In this document: piece by piece, positions 9,698 through 18,669 of the stretch
Layout: every line of letters starts with the position of its first letter
Numbering within the stretch: position 1 is the first letter of the stretch
Origin: Micromonospora vinacea
GTDB taxonomy: Bacteria > Actinomycetota > Actinomycetes > Mycobacteriales > Micromonosporaceae
Assembly (NCBI RefSeq): GCF_015751785.1
Contig: NZ_JADOTY010000001.1
Span: forward strand, 4,154,001 to 4,218,000
Reading direction: 5' to 3'
DNA length: 64,000 nt
Made by a program: the position numbers and the translations under genes
Notes under the pieces: generated by a model
What the model was told of the DNA's origin: nothing
The model's database searches: none
Seen by the model: only the letters and a program-made list of their open reading frames with translations

Positions 9698-10894
9698 TCA
9701 GGCCGAGCGCGCCACCACCCGTCCCGCCGTTGCGTCGTGCACGGCCTGGTAGAAGGCATCACGCCGGGGAGTGAGGGACGCCCGGGAGTACCGATGGGCG
9801 TGCGCGAGGTTGCGAGCCGAAGCCGTGGTCATCCGCTCCGGGTCCCGGAGCATCTCGCGGATCATCCGGGCTAGACCCTCCGGGTCGTCGGGCCGCGCCA
9901 GGTCCGTTGGCGGTAACAGTTCAGGAATCCCGCCAACGCTCGTCCCGATGGCCGGCAGGGCGCGGGCCATCGCCTCGATCAGAGCTCGGGGGAGTCCCTC
10001 GGTGCGGGACGGCATGACGAAGAGATCGGCGTCGTCCAGCCGCCGGCGTAACGCCTCTCCCGGGGGAACCCAACCCACGAACGCGACCTGGTCCGCCACG
10101 CCGAGGCGGGCAGCGAGTTGCTCGAGTCGCGGCTGAAATCGCCCCGTTCCGATCTGCGACAACCGGACGGGAACGCCCTCGCGGTCCAACTGTGCGACCG
10201 CGGTGATCAGGGTATCGAAACCCTTGTACATCTGGTCCATCGTGCCGACAGTGATGATGTGGTGCGTAACGCGGCAGCTGTGTCCGCGGCCCGCCGGCGC
10301 GAAGGCCGGTGCCGGGAGGTCGATGCTGGACGCCGCCACGGCCAGTGCACCGGGGCGGCTCGGGTATCTGGACTGCAGATGGCGCTCGGTCACGTACGAG
10401 GCGGCGATCGCCGAGTGGCACTCCCGGCGCAGCCGGGCCGCGAACCGGCGTCGCAGCAGGGGGCGTAGCGGGTGCTCGATGACGCCGGGCGCGAACACGT
10501 CGTACGGGTCCGCCACCACTTCCACGCCGTACGGCAGTTGTAGGCGACCGCGGTGACCCGCCAGGAGCGTACCGATGGCTGATGGCACTCGCAGGATCAC
10601 CGCGTCGTGATTCGTCGCGGCTCCGCGAACGGCTGCCTGAATCGCTGGCCGAGCCGAGACATACTGCCGCGGCCCGACGTAGTACGGCACGGGCCACACT
10701 TCGATGTCGTCCCCGTCGACTCGCCGGGCGCCGTCCGGTGCAGCCGTCACCTCGCGGACCCGAGCCATCACCCGAACCCGGTGAAACGTCGTCAGGTACC
10801 GGACCCAGAAGCCGTGGTCCGGCCCATCGGTCGTCCACACCGCGCCATCGGGAGTACGGGAGAATCGGGCCTCGGAGGTGACGACCACTCTCAC
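9698..10894 (-). CDS. glycosyltransferase family 4 protein
   Basis: 398 aa. Translation starts at a GTG (10892-10894) overlapping the stop of the upstream glycosyltransferase by 4 bp (GTGA), which indicates translational coupling. The GT-B C-terminal half is clear: ITVGTMDQMYKGFDTLI, then VAFVGWVPPGEALRRRLDDADLFVMPSRTEGLPRALIEAMARALP. This holds the EX7E motif that contacts the nucleotide-sugar. The N-terminal half (VRVVVTSEARFSRTPDG) binds the acceptor. It most likely extends the lipid-linked oligosaccharide. The much longer open frame upstream to 11260 is the antisense-like shadow of the neighbouring gene and is not used. Confidence 0.88.
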   Translation of the reverse strand: MRVVVTSEARFSRTPDGAVWTTDGPDHGFWVRYLTTFHRVRVMARVREVTAAPDGARRVDGDDIEVWPVPYYVGPRQYVSARPAIQAAVRGAATNHDAVILRVPSAIGTLLAGHRGRLQLPYGVEVVADPYDVFAPGVIEHPLRPLLRRRFAARLRRECHSAIAASYVTERHLQSRYPSRPGALAVAASSIDLPAPAFAPAGRGHSCRVTHHIITVGTMDQMYKGFDTLITAVAQLDREGVPVRLSQIGTGRFQPRLEQLAARLGVADQVAFVGWVPPGEALRRRLDDADLFVMPSRTEGLPRALIEAMARALPAIGTSVGGIPELLPPTDLARPDDPEGLARMIREMLRDPERMTTASARNLAHAHRYSRASLTPRRDAFYQAVHDATAGRVVARSA

Positions 10895-12183
10895 CCGCGC
10901 CGCCCACGGACGGCGACAGCCTCGATGGTGTCGGCGACCGTCACCGCCGACCTGCGGTTGTCGAACAACTCGACCATCCGGCTTCGCGCCGCACGCCCCC
11001 GATCGGCCAACGTGCCGTCCTCGAACGCCGTGTGGGCCTGTGACAAGGCGTCGGTCAGCGCCGGGATGTCGTCCATCGGCACCACCCACCCGCACTGCTC
11101 GTCGACCGTTTCCGGTAGGCCGCCGGCCTGGCTGACGATGCTCGGTACCGCCATGGCTCCGGCCTCGACGGCCGCCCCGTGGCTCTCGCCCAGCGACGGA
11201 CTGACGCTGACGTCTGCGGCGACGTACCAGGGGCGAACATCGTCCACCGTCTCCAACCACGTGATACCCGGGTCGGCGTTGATCCCGAAGCGGTCGATCA
11301 GTTCGAGCCGATGGCGTTCACCCTCCTCTGCCCAGCCGCCGCCCACGACGAGAAGGTGCGAGTTCGGATGGCGCTCGCGGAACCGACGCCAGGCCGGGAA
11401 GAGCAGGTCGTGTCCCTTGATACCGCGGCCCCGGTTGACGAGTCGGATCGGTGGATACACGTAGGCGACCATGATGGCGAGGAACGTGTCGGCGCCGATC
11501 CCCAACTCCGCGCGTGCCTTCGCTCGCGCCTCGACGGGGACCCGGGGGTCGAAGTCGAGGCCGGCGACCGGGGTGGCCGTGGGGGCGAGCCAGTCCGGTC
11601 GATGGCGGTCGGTGTTGACTCCGTAGGTCGCGACCGTTCGACGCTCGGGTGGGCACCCCAGTTCCCCGTACCGGTCTGCGGCGTGTTGGCAGCCGCAGAT
11701 GATGACGTCGTCCAACCGCCACAGCAGGCGCTCGAACGGACGGATGAGCGGGGACTCCAGGTAGAGCGGGCCGGCGACCATGTGCACGCGACGGACCGGC
11801 AGGCCGAGCGTCGCGATCCGGCCGGCGAACGCGGACGCGAGCAGGTGATAGTGGAGAACGTCCGGACGTAGCCGGCGAATCAGTGCCCGTAGGCCGAGCA
11901 GCTTGCGCAGGCTGGGGGCGCCGACGCGGAAGTCGAACGGCGACTCGGCCACCTCGAAGCCTCGTCGCCGCAGCTCGACGGTGAGCCGACCCGGCCCGGG
12001 CGGCAGAATGACGACTACCTCATGGCGCCGTCTGCGAAGCTCTTCGATCTGCGGCAGGATCCACATCCCGCCCTCGTTGGTCTTGACGAGGACAGCCACC
12101 CGCAGGGGCCGGATGTTCTCCTCTGATCCATCTTCCGGCACGTAGGGGCGGAGGATCTCCGGACGTGCGAAGTGGGAGTTCAT
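10891..12183 (-). CDS. glycosyltransferase family 4 protein (paralogue of 16746-17948)
   Basis: 430 aa. The start at 12183 (ATGA) overlaps the stop of the acyltransferase by 4 bp. N-terminal VLVKTNEGGMWILPQIEELRRRRHEVVVILPPG is a GT-B acceptor domain with the conserved Gly-Gly loop. The middle PVRRVHMVAGPLYLESPLIRPFERLLWRLDDVII and the C-terminal region DADISVSPS-like (AADVSVSPSLGESHGAAVEAGAMAVPSIVS) supply the donor site with an E.H.AAVEAGA motif. Another gene in this locus, 16746-17948, has nearly the same sequence through both halves, so the pair arose by duplication. Each may add a related sugar at successive positions. Donors are unknown. Confidence 0.88.
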   Translation of the reverse strand: MNSHFARPEILRPYVPEDGSEENIRPLRVAVLVKTNEGGMWILPQIEELRRRRHEVVVILPPGPGRLTVELRRRGFEVAESPFDFRVGAPSLRKLLGLRALIRRLRPDVLHYHLLASAFAGRIATLGLPVRRVHMVAGPLYLESPLIRPFERLLWRLDDVIICGCQHAADRYGELGCPPERRTVATYGVNTDRHRPDWLAPTATPVAGLDFDPRVPVEARAKARAELGIGADTFLAIMVAYVYPPIRLVNRGRGIKGHDLLFPAWRRFRERHPNSHLLVVGGGWAEEGERHRLELIDRFGINADPGITWLETVDDVRPWYVAADVSVSPSLGESHGAAVEAGAMAVPSIVSQAGGLPETVDEQCGWVVPMDDIPALTDALSQAHTAFEDGTLADRGRAARSRMVELFDNRRSAVTVADTIEAVAVRGRRG

Positions 12184-12827
12184 CGGGCTGGTACCCCTTT
12201 GACGACGGCGTGCGACGGGACGTCCCGGACGACGCAGGCCGCCGCGCCGACGGTGGCGCCGGTCGCGACGTGACGCTGCTGGAGGACGACGGCGCCAGCG
12301 CCGACCAGCGCACCGCTGTCCACCCGGCAGTCGCCGGAGACGGCGGCCAGTGGATTGATCGATACGAAATCACCGAGAGCGCAGTCGTGTCCGACTGTCG
12401 CGTTCTGGTTGACGTGGACGTGCCGGCCCAGAACGACGTTGGTGGTGATCCGCGCGCCGGCGAAGACCAACAGCCCTTCGCCGTGGACGAGGTCCGGTCC
12501 CACCGTCGCGTCCGGATGCACCAGCACCGCTGCGGGCCGTGGATATGCCGCCATCCTGTCGACCACTGTCTGCCTTCCGCGCGGGTCGCCGATGCCAAGG
12601 GCCACGTGCGTCTCCGCCGGAAGCGTCGCTAGAACGTCGATCCGGCCCAGGTAGTCGGCGCCGAGTGCGCGTAGGCGCTTCAGGTTGACCTCACTCGGCG
12701 CATCGTCGACGAAGCCACCTATCCGCCAGCCGGATCCGGCCTTGGATGCCTTGTTGACGGCCTGGACGATCGTGAGAACTTCCCGGCCGTGTCCACCGCA
12801 GCCCACGATCACGAGGTCCGTGACCAT
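12180..12827 (-). CDS. PglD/NeuD-like sugar O- or N-acyltransferase (left-handed beta-helix)
   Basis: 215 aa from the ATG at 12827, with GAGAGGAA at good spacing. The N-terminal Rossmann-like strand LVIVGCGGHGREVL binds UDP-sugar in PglD/NeuD proteins. From about residue 100 the chain follows hexapeptide periodicity (HPDATVGPDLVHGEGLLVFAGARITTNVVLG...VHVNQNATVGHDCALGDF), the acetyl-CoA-binding beta-helix. His in NATVGHDC corresponds to the catalytic base of PglD. It would acetylate an amino or hydroxyl group on a nucleotide-sugar. It is first in the leftward block and overlaps the next glycosyltransferase by 4 bp. A DegT aminotransferase elsewhere in the locus could supply the 4-amino sugar it acts on; this link is inference. 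Confidence 0.87.
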   Translation of the reverse strand: MVTDLVIVGCGGHGREVLTIVQAVNKASKAGSGWRIGGFVDDAPSEVNLKRLRALGADYLGRIDVLATLPAETHVALGIGDPRGRQTVVDRMAAYPRPAAVLVHPDATVGPDLVHGEGLLVFAGARITTNVVLGRHVHVNQNATVGHDCALGDFVSINPLAAVSGDCRVDSGALVGAGAVVLQQRHVATGATVGAAACVVRDVPSHAVVKGVPAR

Positions 12828-13380
12828 GACCGGTTCCTCTCGCAAAGAAGATCCACAATTACGTCTCCGGTGCTGTCGACAGGTGGGCGGATCCGTCTTG
12901 CGGGGCAGGCTTCTGCGCGCCGGCTCGCCACGACGAGACGGACCCACCCCGTCAACGTCAATTAACACCGGGACGTTACGGTAGAAATGAAATCTTTCGG
13001 TCGCTCGCGGCAGGCGCAGCCGTGTCTGGCGGCCCGCCGTATCGCAGGCTCTGGGCGTCGCAGGTGGCAGATGATCGCCGCGCCGAACACCGCCTCGATG
13101 TCGCGATCCTCTGCGACACGATGCCACGCCCCGCCGTCGTAGGGATGCGTCCGCAGACAGTTTCGGCCGGGTCCGGGGTGGCGCTGAGGGCATGTGCGGC
13201 GCGCGCCGGCTCACGCCGGTCCGTATCTGCTGCTCAGAGCATTCGTTGAGCCGGATGGCCGTGACCGGTGGGGAACCAACCTGGCCGCCGGTTGCCGGTG
13301 CCCCCGGTCGTGCAGCGCGTAGTGCTCCGTCAGGGGCTGGCGGGTGGAAGCCGCCCGTCGGATAACGAACGGGAGAACCG
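12828..13380. other. 553-bp divergent intergenic region
   Basis: No convincing gene. It separates the leftward acyltransferase block from the rightward capEFG block and so must hold both promoters. The segment around 12955-13005 is clearly less GC-rich than its surroundings and holds a dyad AACGTC (12954-12959) ... GACGTT (12972-12977) with a 12-bp spacer, a possible regulator site. The capE ribosome binding site GGGAG lies just before 13381. Confidence 0.5.
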
Positions 13381-14421
13381 ATGAGCGTGATGACCGCGGG
13401 CCGCCGGGTACTGATCACCGGCGGGACCGGATCCTTTGGACAGACCATGGCTCGGCGCCTGCTCGACCGCGATGTCGCCGAGGTGCGGATCCTCAGCCGG
13501 GACGAGGCCAAGCAGGAAGCCATGCGGCGTTCCCTCGGCGACGACCGGGTGCGCTATCACGTCGGCGACGTCCGCGACGTCGACACCGTGCTGCGGGCCA
13601 CTCGGGGGGTCGACTACGTCTTCCACGCAGCGGCACTCAAGCAGGTGCCGTCCTGCGAATTCTTCCCCCTCGAAGCGGTACGCACCAACATCCTCGGCAG
13701 CGGCAACGTGGTCGAGGCTGCCGCGCACAACGGCGTCAGCTCGGTGGTCGTGCTCAGCACCGACAAGGCCGTCTACCCGGTGAACGCGATGGGCATGAGC
13801 AAGGCGCTCATGGAAAAGGTCGCTCAGGCGTACGCCCGGAACAACCCGAACAGCGCCACCACCGTCTCCTGCGTCCGGTACGGCAACGTGATGTACTCGC
13901 GCGGCTCAGTGATCCCGCTCTTCATCGAGCAGATCAAGGCGGGCCGTACGCCCACCGTCACCGAACCCACCATGACCCGCTTCCTGATGTCGCTGGCCGA
14001 CTCGGTCGAACTGGTCGAGCACGCCTTCCATAACGCCCGCCCCGGCGACGTGTTCATCCGCAAGGCCGCCGCCTGCACGATCAGCGACCTGGCCGAGGCG
14101 GTCTGCCAGCTCTTCGAGGTGCCGTTCAAGCTGGACATCATTGGCGTGCGGCACAGCGAGAAGTGGCACGAGACCCTCGCGAGCCGGGAAGAACTGGCCC
14201 AGGCCGACGACTTCGGTGACTTCTTCCGGGTGCCGCTGGACGCGCGGGACCTCAACTACGCGCTGTACGTCTCCGAGGGTGAGCTGGGCGAGAGGCCCCG
14301 CGAGGACTTCAACTCGGCCAATGCCACCCGGCTCGGCGTACCCGAGATCGTGGAACTGCTCAAGACGCTGCCGGAGATCCGGGCGGAGCTGGCGCTGCGC
14401 GATCCGGCGCTGGCGTGCTGA
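13381..14421 (+). CDS. capE: UDP-N-acetylglucosamine 4,6-dehydratase (inverting), CapE-like
   Basis: 346 aa. It catalyses the first step to UDP-N-acetyl-L-fucosamine: C4 oxidation, C5/C6 dehydration and C5 epimerisation of UDP-GlcNAc. The NAD-binding loop is TGGTGSFG at residues 13-20. The active-site segment STDKAVYPVNAMGMSK (126-141) has Met where most SDRs have the catalytic Tyr, exactly as in CapE/FlaA1-type enzymes, where the Asp-Lys pair does the dehydration. PTMTRFLMSL and the C-terminal KWHETL segment also match the CapE group. GGGAG precedes the ATG at 13381. It overlaps capF by 7 bp and begins a capE-capF-capG operon. Confidence 0.9.
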   Translation: MSVMTAGRRVLITGGTGSFGQTMARRLLDRDVAEVRILSRDEAKQEAMRRSLGDDRVRYHVGDVRDVDTVLRATRGVDYVFHAAALKQVPSCEFFPLEAVRTNILGSGNVVEAAAHNGVSSVVVLSTDKAVYPVNAMGMSKALMEKVAQAYARNNPNSATTVSCVRYGNVMYSRGSVIPLFIEQIKAGRTPTVTEPTMTRFLMSLADSVELVEHAFHNARPGDVFIRKAAACTISDLAEAVCQLFEVPFKLDIIGVRHSEKWHETLASREELAQADDFGDFFRVPLDARDLNYALYVSEGELGERPREDFNSANATRLGVPEIVELLKTLPEIRAELALRDPALAC

Positions 14422-15539
14422 GCCTCGCCGTCACCGGCGCCGGCGGCTTCCTCGGCTGGCACCTGCGGGTCCTGCTGCGGGCGCTCGGCTGGCCTGAGCC
14501 GACAGTGCTGACCCGCGCCGACCTCGCCGCCCCGGCCGTGGTCGCCCGCAAGATCGCCGGAGTGGACCGGGTGCTGCACCTGGCCGGGGTCAACCGGGGT
14601 GAACCCGCCGACGTGGCCGCCGGCAACGTCCAGCTCGCCGCCCAGCTCGCCAGCGGCCTGCGTGCCTGCTCGGACCCGCCCATCGGTGTGGTCTTCGCCA
14701 ACTCGGTGCAGGCCGGCAACGGCACCCCGTACGGCGACGCCAAGGCCGCCGCCGCCAGCATCCTCGCCGACACCGGCGTGCCGCTGGACGACCTGCTGCT
14801 GCCCAACCTGTACGGCGAGCACGGCCGGCCCTGGTACAACTCGGCGGTCGCCACCTTCTGCCGGGTGCTCGCCGAGGGCGGTCAGCCGGAGGTGCACGCC
14901 GACCGTGAGATGGACCTGGTGCACGTCACCGACGCGGCGGCCCGGCTGGCCGGCGTCGCGGCGGGAGGCTCCTGGGACCCGGCGATGCCGGCGCTGCGGA
15001 TCGGGGTCCGCGACCTCGCCGACCAGCTCGGCTCATACGCCGGCGTCTACCGCACCGGTGAGATCCCCCCGTTGCACAACCGGCACGAAGTACGGCTGTT
15101 CAACACGTACCGGTCGCACTGCTTCCCGGCGCACTACCCGCTCGCCCTGCCCACCAGGGCCGACGCCCGGGGTGCGCTGGTCGAGACGGTGAAGACGCAC
15201 GGTGGAGCGGGGCAGACGTTCTGCTCCACCACCCGACCCGGCATCACTCGGGGCGAGCACTTCCACCTGGCCAAGGTGGAGCGGTTCGTGGTGCTGCGTG
15301 GCACGGCCGAGATCAGCCTGCGCCGGATCGGCGACACCGAGGTCATCCGGTTTCGGGTGAGCGGTGATGAACCGGTCGTGATCGACATGCCGACCATGTG
15401 GGCGCACAACATCACCAACACCGGCCAGGACGAGCTGCTCACTCTCTTCTGGACCAATGAGCTGTTCGACTCGGAGCGGCCCGACACGTGGCCGGAGTCG
15501 GTCGGTGACGAGCACCGAGTGCCGGCCGGCGTCCGGTGA
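14415..15539 (+). CDS. capF: UDP-2-acetamido-2,6-dideoxy-hexose reductase, CapF-like (SDR plus cupin)
   Basis: 374 aa, close to the roughly 370 aa of characterised CapF. The N-terminal SDR domain begins LAVTGAGGFLGWHL (TGAGGFLG at 7-14). The C-terminal third is a cupin: KTHGGAGQTFCSTTRPGITRGEHFHLAKVERFVVLRGTAEI, with His residues placed as metal ligands, and later DMPTMWAHNITN. In CapF the cupin carries out a C3 epimerisation and the SDR domain reduces the 4-keto group, giving UDP-N-acetyl-L-talosamine. Translation starts at a GTG inside the last codons of capE, so the two are coupled. Confidence 0.9.
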   Translation: MLSLAVTGAGGFLGWHLRVLLRALGWPEPTVLTRADLAAPAVVARKIAGVDRVLHLAGVNRGEPADVAAGNVQLAAQLASGLRACSDPPIGVVFANSVQAGNGTPYGDAKAAAASILADTGVPLDDLLLPNLYGEHGRPWYNSAVATFCRVLAEGGQPEVHADREMDLVHVTDAAARLAGVAAGGSWDPAMPALRIGVRDLADQLGSYAGVYRTGEIPPLHNRHEVRLFNTYRSHCFPAHYPLALPTRADARGALVETVKTHGGAGQTFCSTTRPGITRGEHFHLAKVERFVVLRGTAEISLRRIGDTEVIRFRVSGDEPVVIDMPTMWAHNITNTGQDELLTLFWTNELFDSERPDTWPESVGDEHRVPAGVR

Positions 15540-15561
15540 TCGACCTGCGGAGGAAGAACAT

Positions 15562-16686
15562 ATGACCCGGGTTATGACCGTCGTCGGCACCCGTCCTGAA
15601 ATCATCCGGCTGTCCCGGGTGCTCAGCCGGCTCGACGAAACCGTCGACCACGTGCTGGTGCACACCGGGCAAAATTGGGACACCACCCTCTCCGACGTGT
15701 TCTTCACCGAACTGCGCCTTCGGGAGCCCGACCGGTTCCTGCGCGTCGACACGTCGTCGCTGGGTCGGGTGCTCGGCGGGGTCCTCGTCGGCATGGAGGC
15801 GGCGATCGCCGAGGTGCGGCCGGACGCGCTGCTCGTACTCGGCGACACCAACAGCTGCATAGCCGCGCTGATGGCCCGCCGGATGCGGGTGCCGGTCTAC
15901 CACATGGAGGCCGGCAACCGCTGCTTCGACCTGAACGTGCCGGAGGAGACGAACCGGCGGCTGGTCGACCACGTTGCCGACTTCAACCTGGTCTACACCG
16001 AACACGCCCGGCGCAACCTGCTCGCCGAGGGCCTGCACCCGCGAAGGATCCTGCACACCGGCTCACCGATGCGCGAGGTGCTGGAGCACTACCAGGCAGC
16101 GATCGGCAAGTCGACCATCCTGCGTCAGCTGGAACTGGACCGGGGCGGATACTTCCTGGTCAGCGCGCACCGGGAGGAGAACGTCGACCGGCCCGACCGG
16201 CTCCGGCGGTTGCTCGACTGCCTGGTCGCGGTCCGTGACCGTTGGGGTCTGCCGGTGCTGGTCTCCACCCATCCACGGACCCGTAAGCGGCTGGAGGCGC
16301 TGGCAGCGGACGCCACCGCGATGGACGGCATCGCCTTCCACGAGCCGTTCGGCCTGCTCGACTACGTGCACCTGGAGACCATGGCGTACTGCACGCTGTC
16401 GGACAGCGGGACGATCAGCGAGGAGGCTGCCATCCTCGGCTTCCCGGCGGTGACGCTGCGTGAGTCGATCGAACGCCCCGAGGCGCTCGACGCGGGCGGG
16501 ATCATCATGACCGGCCTCGACCCGCAGGGCGTGGTCGAGGCGGTGGCGGTGACGGTGGCGCAGGTCGCCGCGCAGGGGGTGCCGTGCCCGGTCGACTACC
16601 AGGTGCCCGACACCTCCCGGCGGGTGGTCGACTTCATCCTCTCCACCGTGCGCCGCCACCACGACTGGGCGGGCATCCGGCACTGA
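15562..16686 (+). CDS. capG: UDP-N-acetyl-L-talosamine/UDP-GlcNAc-type 2-epimerase, CapG-like
   Basis: 374 aa from ATG 15562, preceded by GGAGGAAG. It is a GT-B fold non-hydrolysing 2-epimerase: VVGTRPEIIRLSRVL at the N-terminus, then LVHTGQNWD, GDTNSC, YHMEAGNRCFDLNVPEETNRRLVDHVAD, SAHREENVD, and DSGTISEEAAILGFPAVTLRESIERPEALDAG. All are hallmarks of the WecB/CapG family. Position after capE and capF makes UDP-N-acetyl-L-fucosamine the expected product. The gene faces a convergent glycosyltransferase across a hairpin at 16695-16736. Confidence 0.9.
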   Translation: MTRVMTVVGTRPEIIRLSRVLSRLDETVDHVLVHTGQNWDTTLSDVFFTELRLREPDRFLRVDTSSLGRVLGGVLVGMEAAIAEVRPDALLVLGDTNSCIAALMARRMRVPVYHMEAGNRCFDLNVPEETNRRLVDHVADFNLVYTEHARRNLLAEGLHPRRILHTGSPMREVLEHYQAAIGKSTILRQLELDRGGYFLVSAHREENVDRPDRLRRLLDCLVAVRDRWGLPVLVSTHPRTRKRLEALAADATAMDGIAFHEPFGLLDYVHLETMAYCTLSDSGTISEEAAILGFPAVTLRESIERPEALDAGGIIMTGLDPQGVVEAVAVTVAQVAAQGVPCPVDYQVPDTSRRVVDFILSTVRRHHDWAGIRH

Positions 16687-16694
16687 CCCCACGG

Positions 16695-16736
16695 CGGGCG
16701 AGCGGTGGTCCGGCGGGACCGACCACCGGCCGCCCG
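16695..16736. terminator. hairpin between convergent capG and glycosyltransferase
   Basis: CGGGC...GGTGGTC pairs with GACCACC...GCCCG around a 10-nt loop, with a short internal mismatch. It fills the 59-bp gap between two convergent stops, so it likely ends transcripts from both sides. Confidence 0.55.
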
Positions 16737-16745
16737 GCGCCATGC

Positions 16746-17948
16746 TCAGCGGCGGCGGGCCGCCACGTCCTCCACGATGTCGGCCACCTCGGCCGCCGCC
16801 CGCAGGTCGTCGAAGGACGCCCGCACGTGTCGGCGGGCCAACCGGCCGCGCAGGGTGAGTGTGCCGGTGACCCAGCCCTGGTACGCCGCGTCGAGCGCGC
16901 CAAGCAGGGCCACCGGATCGGCCGGTGGCACTACCCAGCCGGAGCGTTCGGTGATCGCCTCGGGCAGACCGCCAGCGGCACTGACGATGCTCGGCACGCC
17001 CATCGAACCGGCCTCCACTGCCGATCCCGGCCCGTCGCACAGTGACGGGGAGACGCTGATGTCGGCGGCGGCGTAGCAGGGCCGCACGTCCGGGACCGAC
17101 TCGACCCAGGTCACCCCCGGATCGCCGGCCACGCCAAACTGATCGCTGAGCCGCCGCCGGTAGTCTTCCCCGGCAGCCGTCCAGCCGCCCCCGACCAGCA
17201 GCAGATGCGCGTCCGGATGCCGGCGGCGGAACGTCCGCCACGCGGCCAGCAGCACCTCATGCCCCTTCACGCCCCGGCCCGAGCGGACCAGGCGCATGGG
17301 CGGGTAGACGTGGGAGACCATCACCGCGAGGAACGCGGCCTGGTCGATCCCCAGCTCGGCGCGGAGCTTTGCCCGTTGGTCCGGGCCGGTCGCGTCCGGG
17401 CTGAACGCGTCGGTGTCCACCCCGTACACGGCGACCGGGCGTCGCTGCGGCGGGCAGCCCAGTTCCCCGTACCGGACGGAGGCATACCGGCAGCTGCAGA
17501 TGACCACATCGTCCAGCCGCCACATCATCCGCTCCACTGACCGGACCAGCCGGGACTCCAGATACGCCGGGCCGGCCACCATGTGCACCCGACGCACCGG
17601 CAGACCCAGCGTGGCCAGCCGCACCGCGTACGCCGAGGCGATGAGGTGGTACTGCACCACGTCAGGGCGCAGCCGGCGCAGCAGCGCACGTAGCCGCAAC
17701 AGCCCGATGGGTAGGTACCGGCCCATCGTGAAGTCGTACGGCGAGGCGAGCACCTCGATGCCCCGGCGTTCCAGTTCGTCGCTGAGCTGACCGGACCCGG
17801 GCGGCAGCACCACGGCCACCTCATGCCCCCGGTGCCGCAGCTCTTCCACCTGGGGGAGCAGCCACATTCCGCCCGCGTTGGTCTTGACCAGCACCGCGAT
17901 ACGTAACCGTCGCGGACTGGGCGGATGAACCGCGCCGACGGCGCTCAC
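16746..17948 (-). CDS. glycosyltransferase family 4 protein (paralogue of 10891-12183)
   Basis: 400 aa from a tentative GTG at 17948 with AAGGGA about 11 bases upstream; the open frame continues upstream, but that part overlaps the initiating transferase gene. Sequence follows its paralogue closely: VLVKTNAGGMWLLPQVEELRHRGHEV, LPVRRVHMVAGPAYLESRLVRSVERMMWRLDDVVI, and the donor-site region AADISVSPSLCDGPGSAVEAGSMGVPSIVSAAGGLPEAI. In the donor motif the Glu of the usual E-His pair is replaced (SLCDGPGSAVEAG against SLGESHGAAVEAG in the paralogue), suggesting a different donor or weakened site. It is the last gene of a block with the sugar-phosphate transferase and DegT aminotransferase. Confidence 0.86.
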   Translation of the reverse strand: MSAVGAVHPPSPRRLRIAVLVKTNAGGMWLLPQVEELRHRGHEVAVVLPPGSGQLSDELERRGIEVLASPYDFTMGRYLPIGLLRLRALLRRLRPDVVQYHLIASAYAVRLATLGLPVRRVHMVAGPAYLESRLVRSVERMMWRLDDVVICSCRYASVRYGELGCPPQRRPVAVYGVDTDAFSPDATGPDQRAKLRAELGIDQAAFLAVMVSHVYPPMRLVRSGRGVKGHEVLLAAWRTFRRRHPDAHLLLVGGGWTAAGEDYRRRLSDQFGVAGDPGVTWVESVPDVRPCYAAADISVSPSLCDGPGSAVEAGSMGVPSIVSAAGGLPEAITERSGWVVPPADPVALLGALDAAYQGWVTGTLTLRGRLARRHVRASFDDLRAAAEVADIVEDVAARRR

Positions 17949-18012
17949 CGGGCCGGGAGTCCCTTGGCCGCCCGACAGTGCCCAACACGGTCGTCGAGGC
18001 CGGTGACCAGGC

Positions 18013-18669
18013 TCACCGAGGGCCCTCCGCGGAGCTGTGGCCGGTGCCTGCGGCGGCCAGCTCACGCGGGCCGAGATACTCGCGTGCGGTGGCCGCCCCG
18101 GGGGCGGTGATGCCATCACGGCGCAGCACGATGCGTACCGTGCGGAGCAGGATGCGCAGGTCCAGCCCGAACGAACGCTGCCGCACGTAGCACACGTCGA
18201 GGGCGAACCGTTCGTCCCAGCTCAGCGCGTTGCGCCCGTATGCCTGCTGGAGACCGGTGATGCCGGGACGCACCTCGTGGCGGCGGAATTGCTCCGGAGT
18301 GTACCGGTTCAGGTACGCCGGCAGCAGCGGGCGTGGCCCGACCAGGCTCATCTCGCCGCGCAGCACGTTCCACAGTTGAGGCAGCTCGTCCAGGCTGGTC
18401 GTCCGCAGCCACCGGCCGAACGGGGTGAGCCGGGCGCCGTCGTTGGTCGGTGCGCCGTCCTCGCCGTCGATGCTCATCGAGCGGAACTTGACCAGCTCGA
18501 ACAGCCGCCCGTGCCGCCCCGGTCGGGCCTGGCGGAACAGCACCGGGCGACCCATCGTGATCAGGACGGCCAATGCCACCGCGGCGAGCACCGGGGCGGT
18601 CAGCAGCAGACCGACGGCGGCCACGAGCACGTCCAGCACCCGCTTGACGGCGTCATAGGGCCGCCTCAT
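18013..18669 (-). CDS. undecaprenyl-phosphate sugar-1-phosphate transferase (initiating, WcaJ/PglC-like)
   Basis: 218 aa, the short single-domain form (PglC-like) of the PF02397 bacterial sugar transferases. One N-terminal re-entrant membrane segment (VLDVLVAAVGLLLTAPVLAAVALAVLI) is followed by the conserved run PVLFRQARPGRHGRLFELVKFRSM, then TSLDELPQLWNVLRGEMSLVGPRPLLP and RHEVRPGITGLQQ. The Asp-Glu of LDELPQ is the catalytic dyad. It transfers a sugar-1-phosphate from UDP-sugar to undecaprenyl phosphate, starting the repeat unit. It overlaps the aminotransferase by 4 bp. The short form often uses N-acetylated deoxysugars such as UDP-diNAc-bacillosamine or FucNAc, both plausible here. Confidence 0.92.
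   Translation of the reverse strand: MRRPYDAVKRVLDVLVAAVGLLLTAPVLAAVALAVLITMGRPVLFRQARPGRHGRLFELVKFRSMSIDGEDGAPTNDGARLTPFGRWLRTTSLDELPQLWNVLRGEMSLVGPRPLLPAYLNRYTPEQFRRHEVRPGITGLQQAYGRNALSWDERFALDVCYVRQRSFGLDLRILLRTVRIVLRRDGITAPGAATAREYLGPRELAAAGTGHSSAEGPR

Noticed and set aside
13022..13249. Small open frame in the capE upstream gap
   Set aside because: No ribosome binding site and no domain; low-complexity product typical of random GC-rich DNA.
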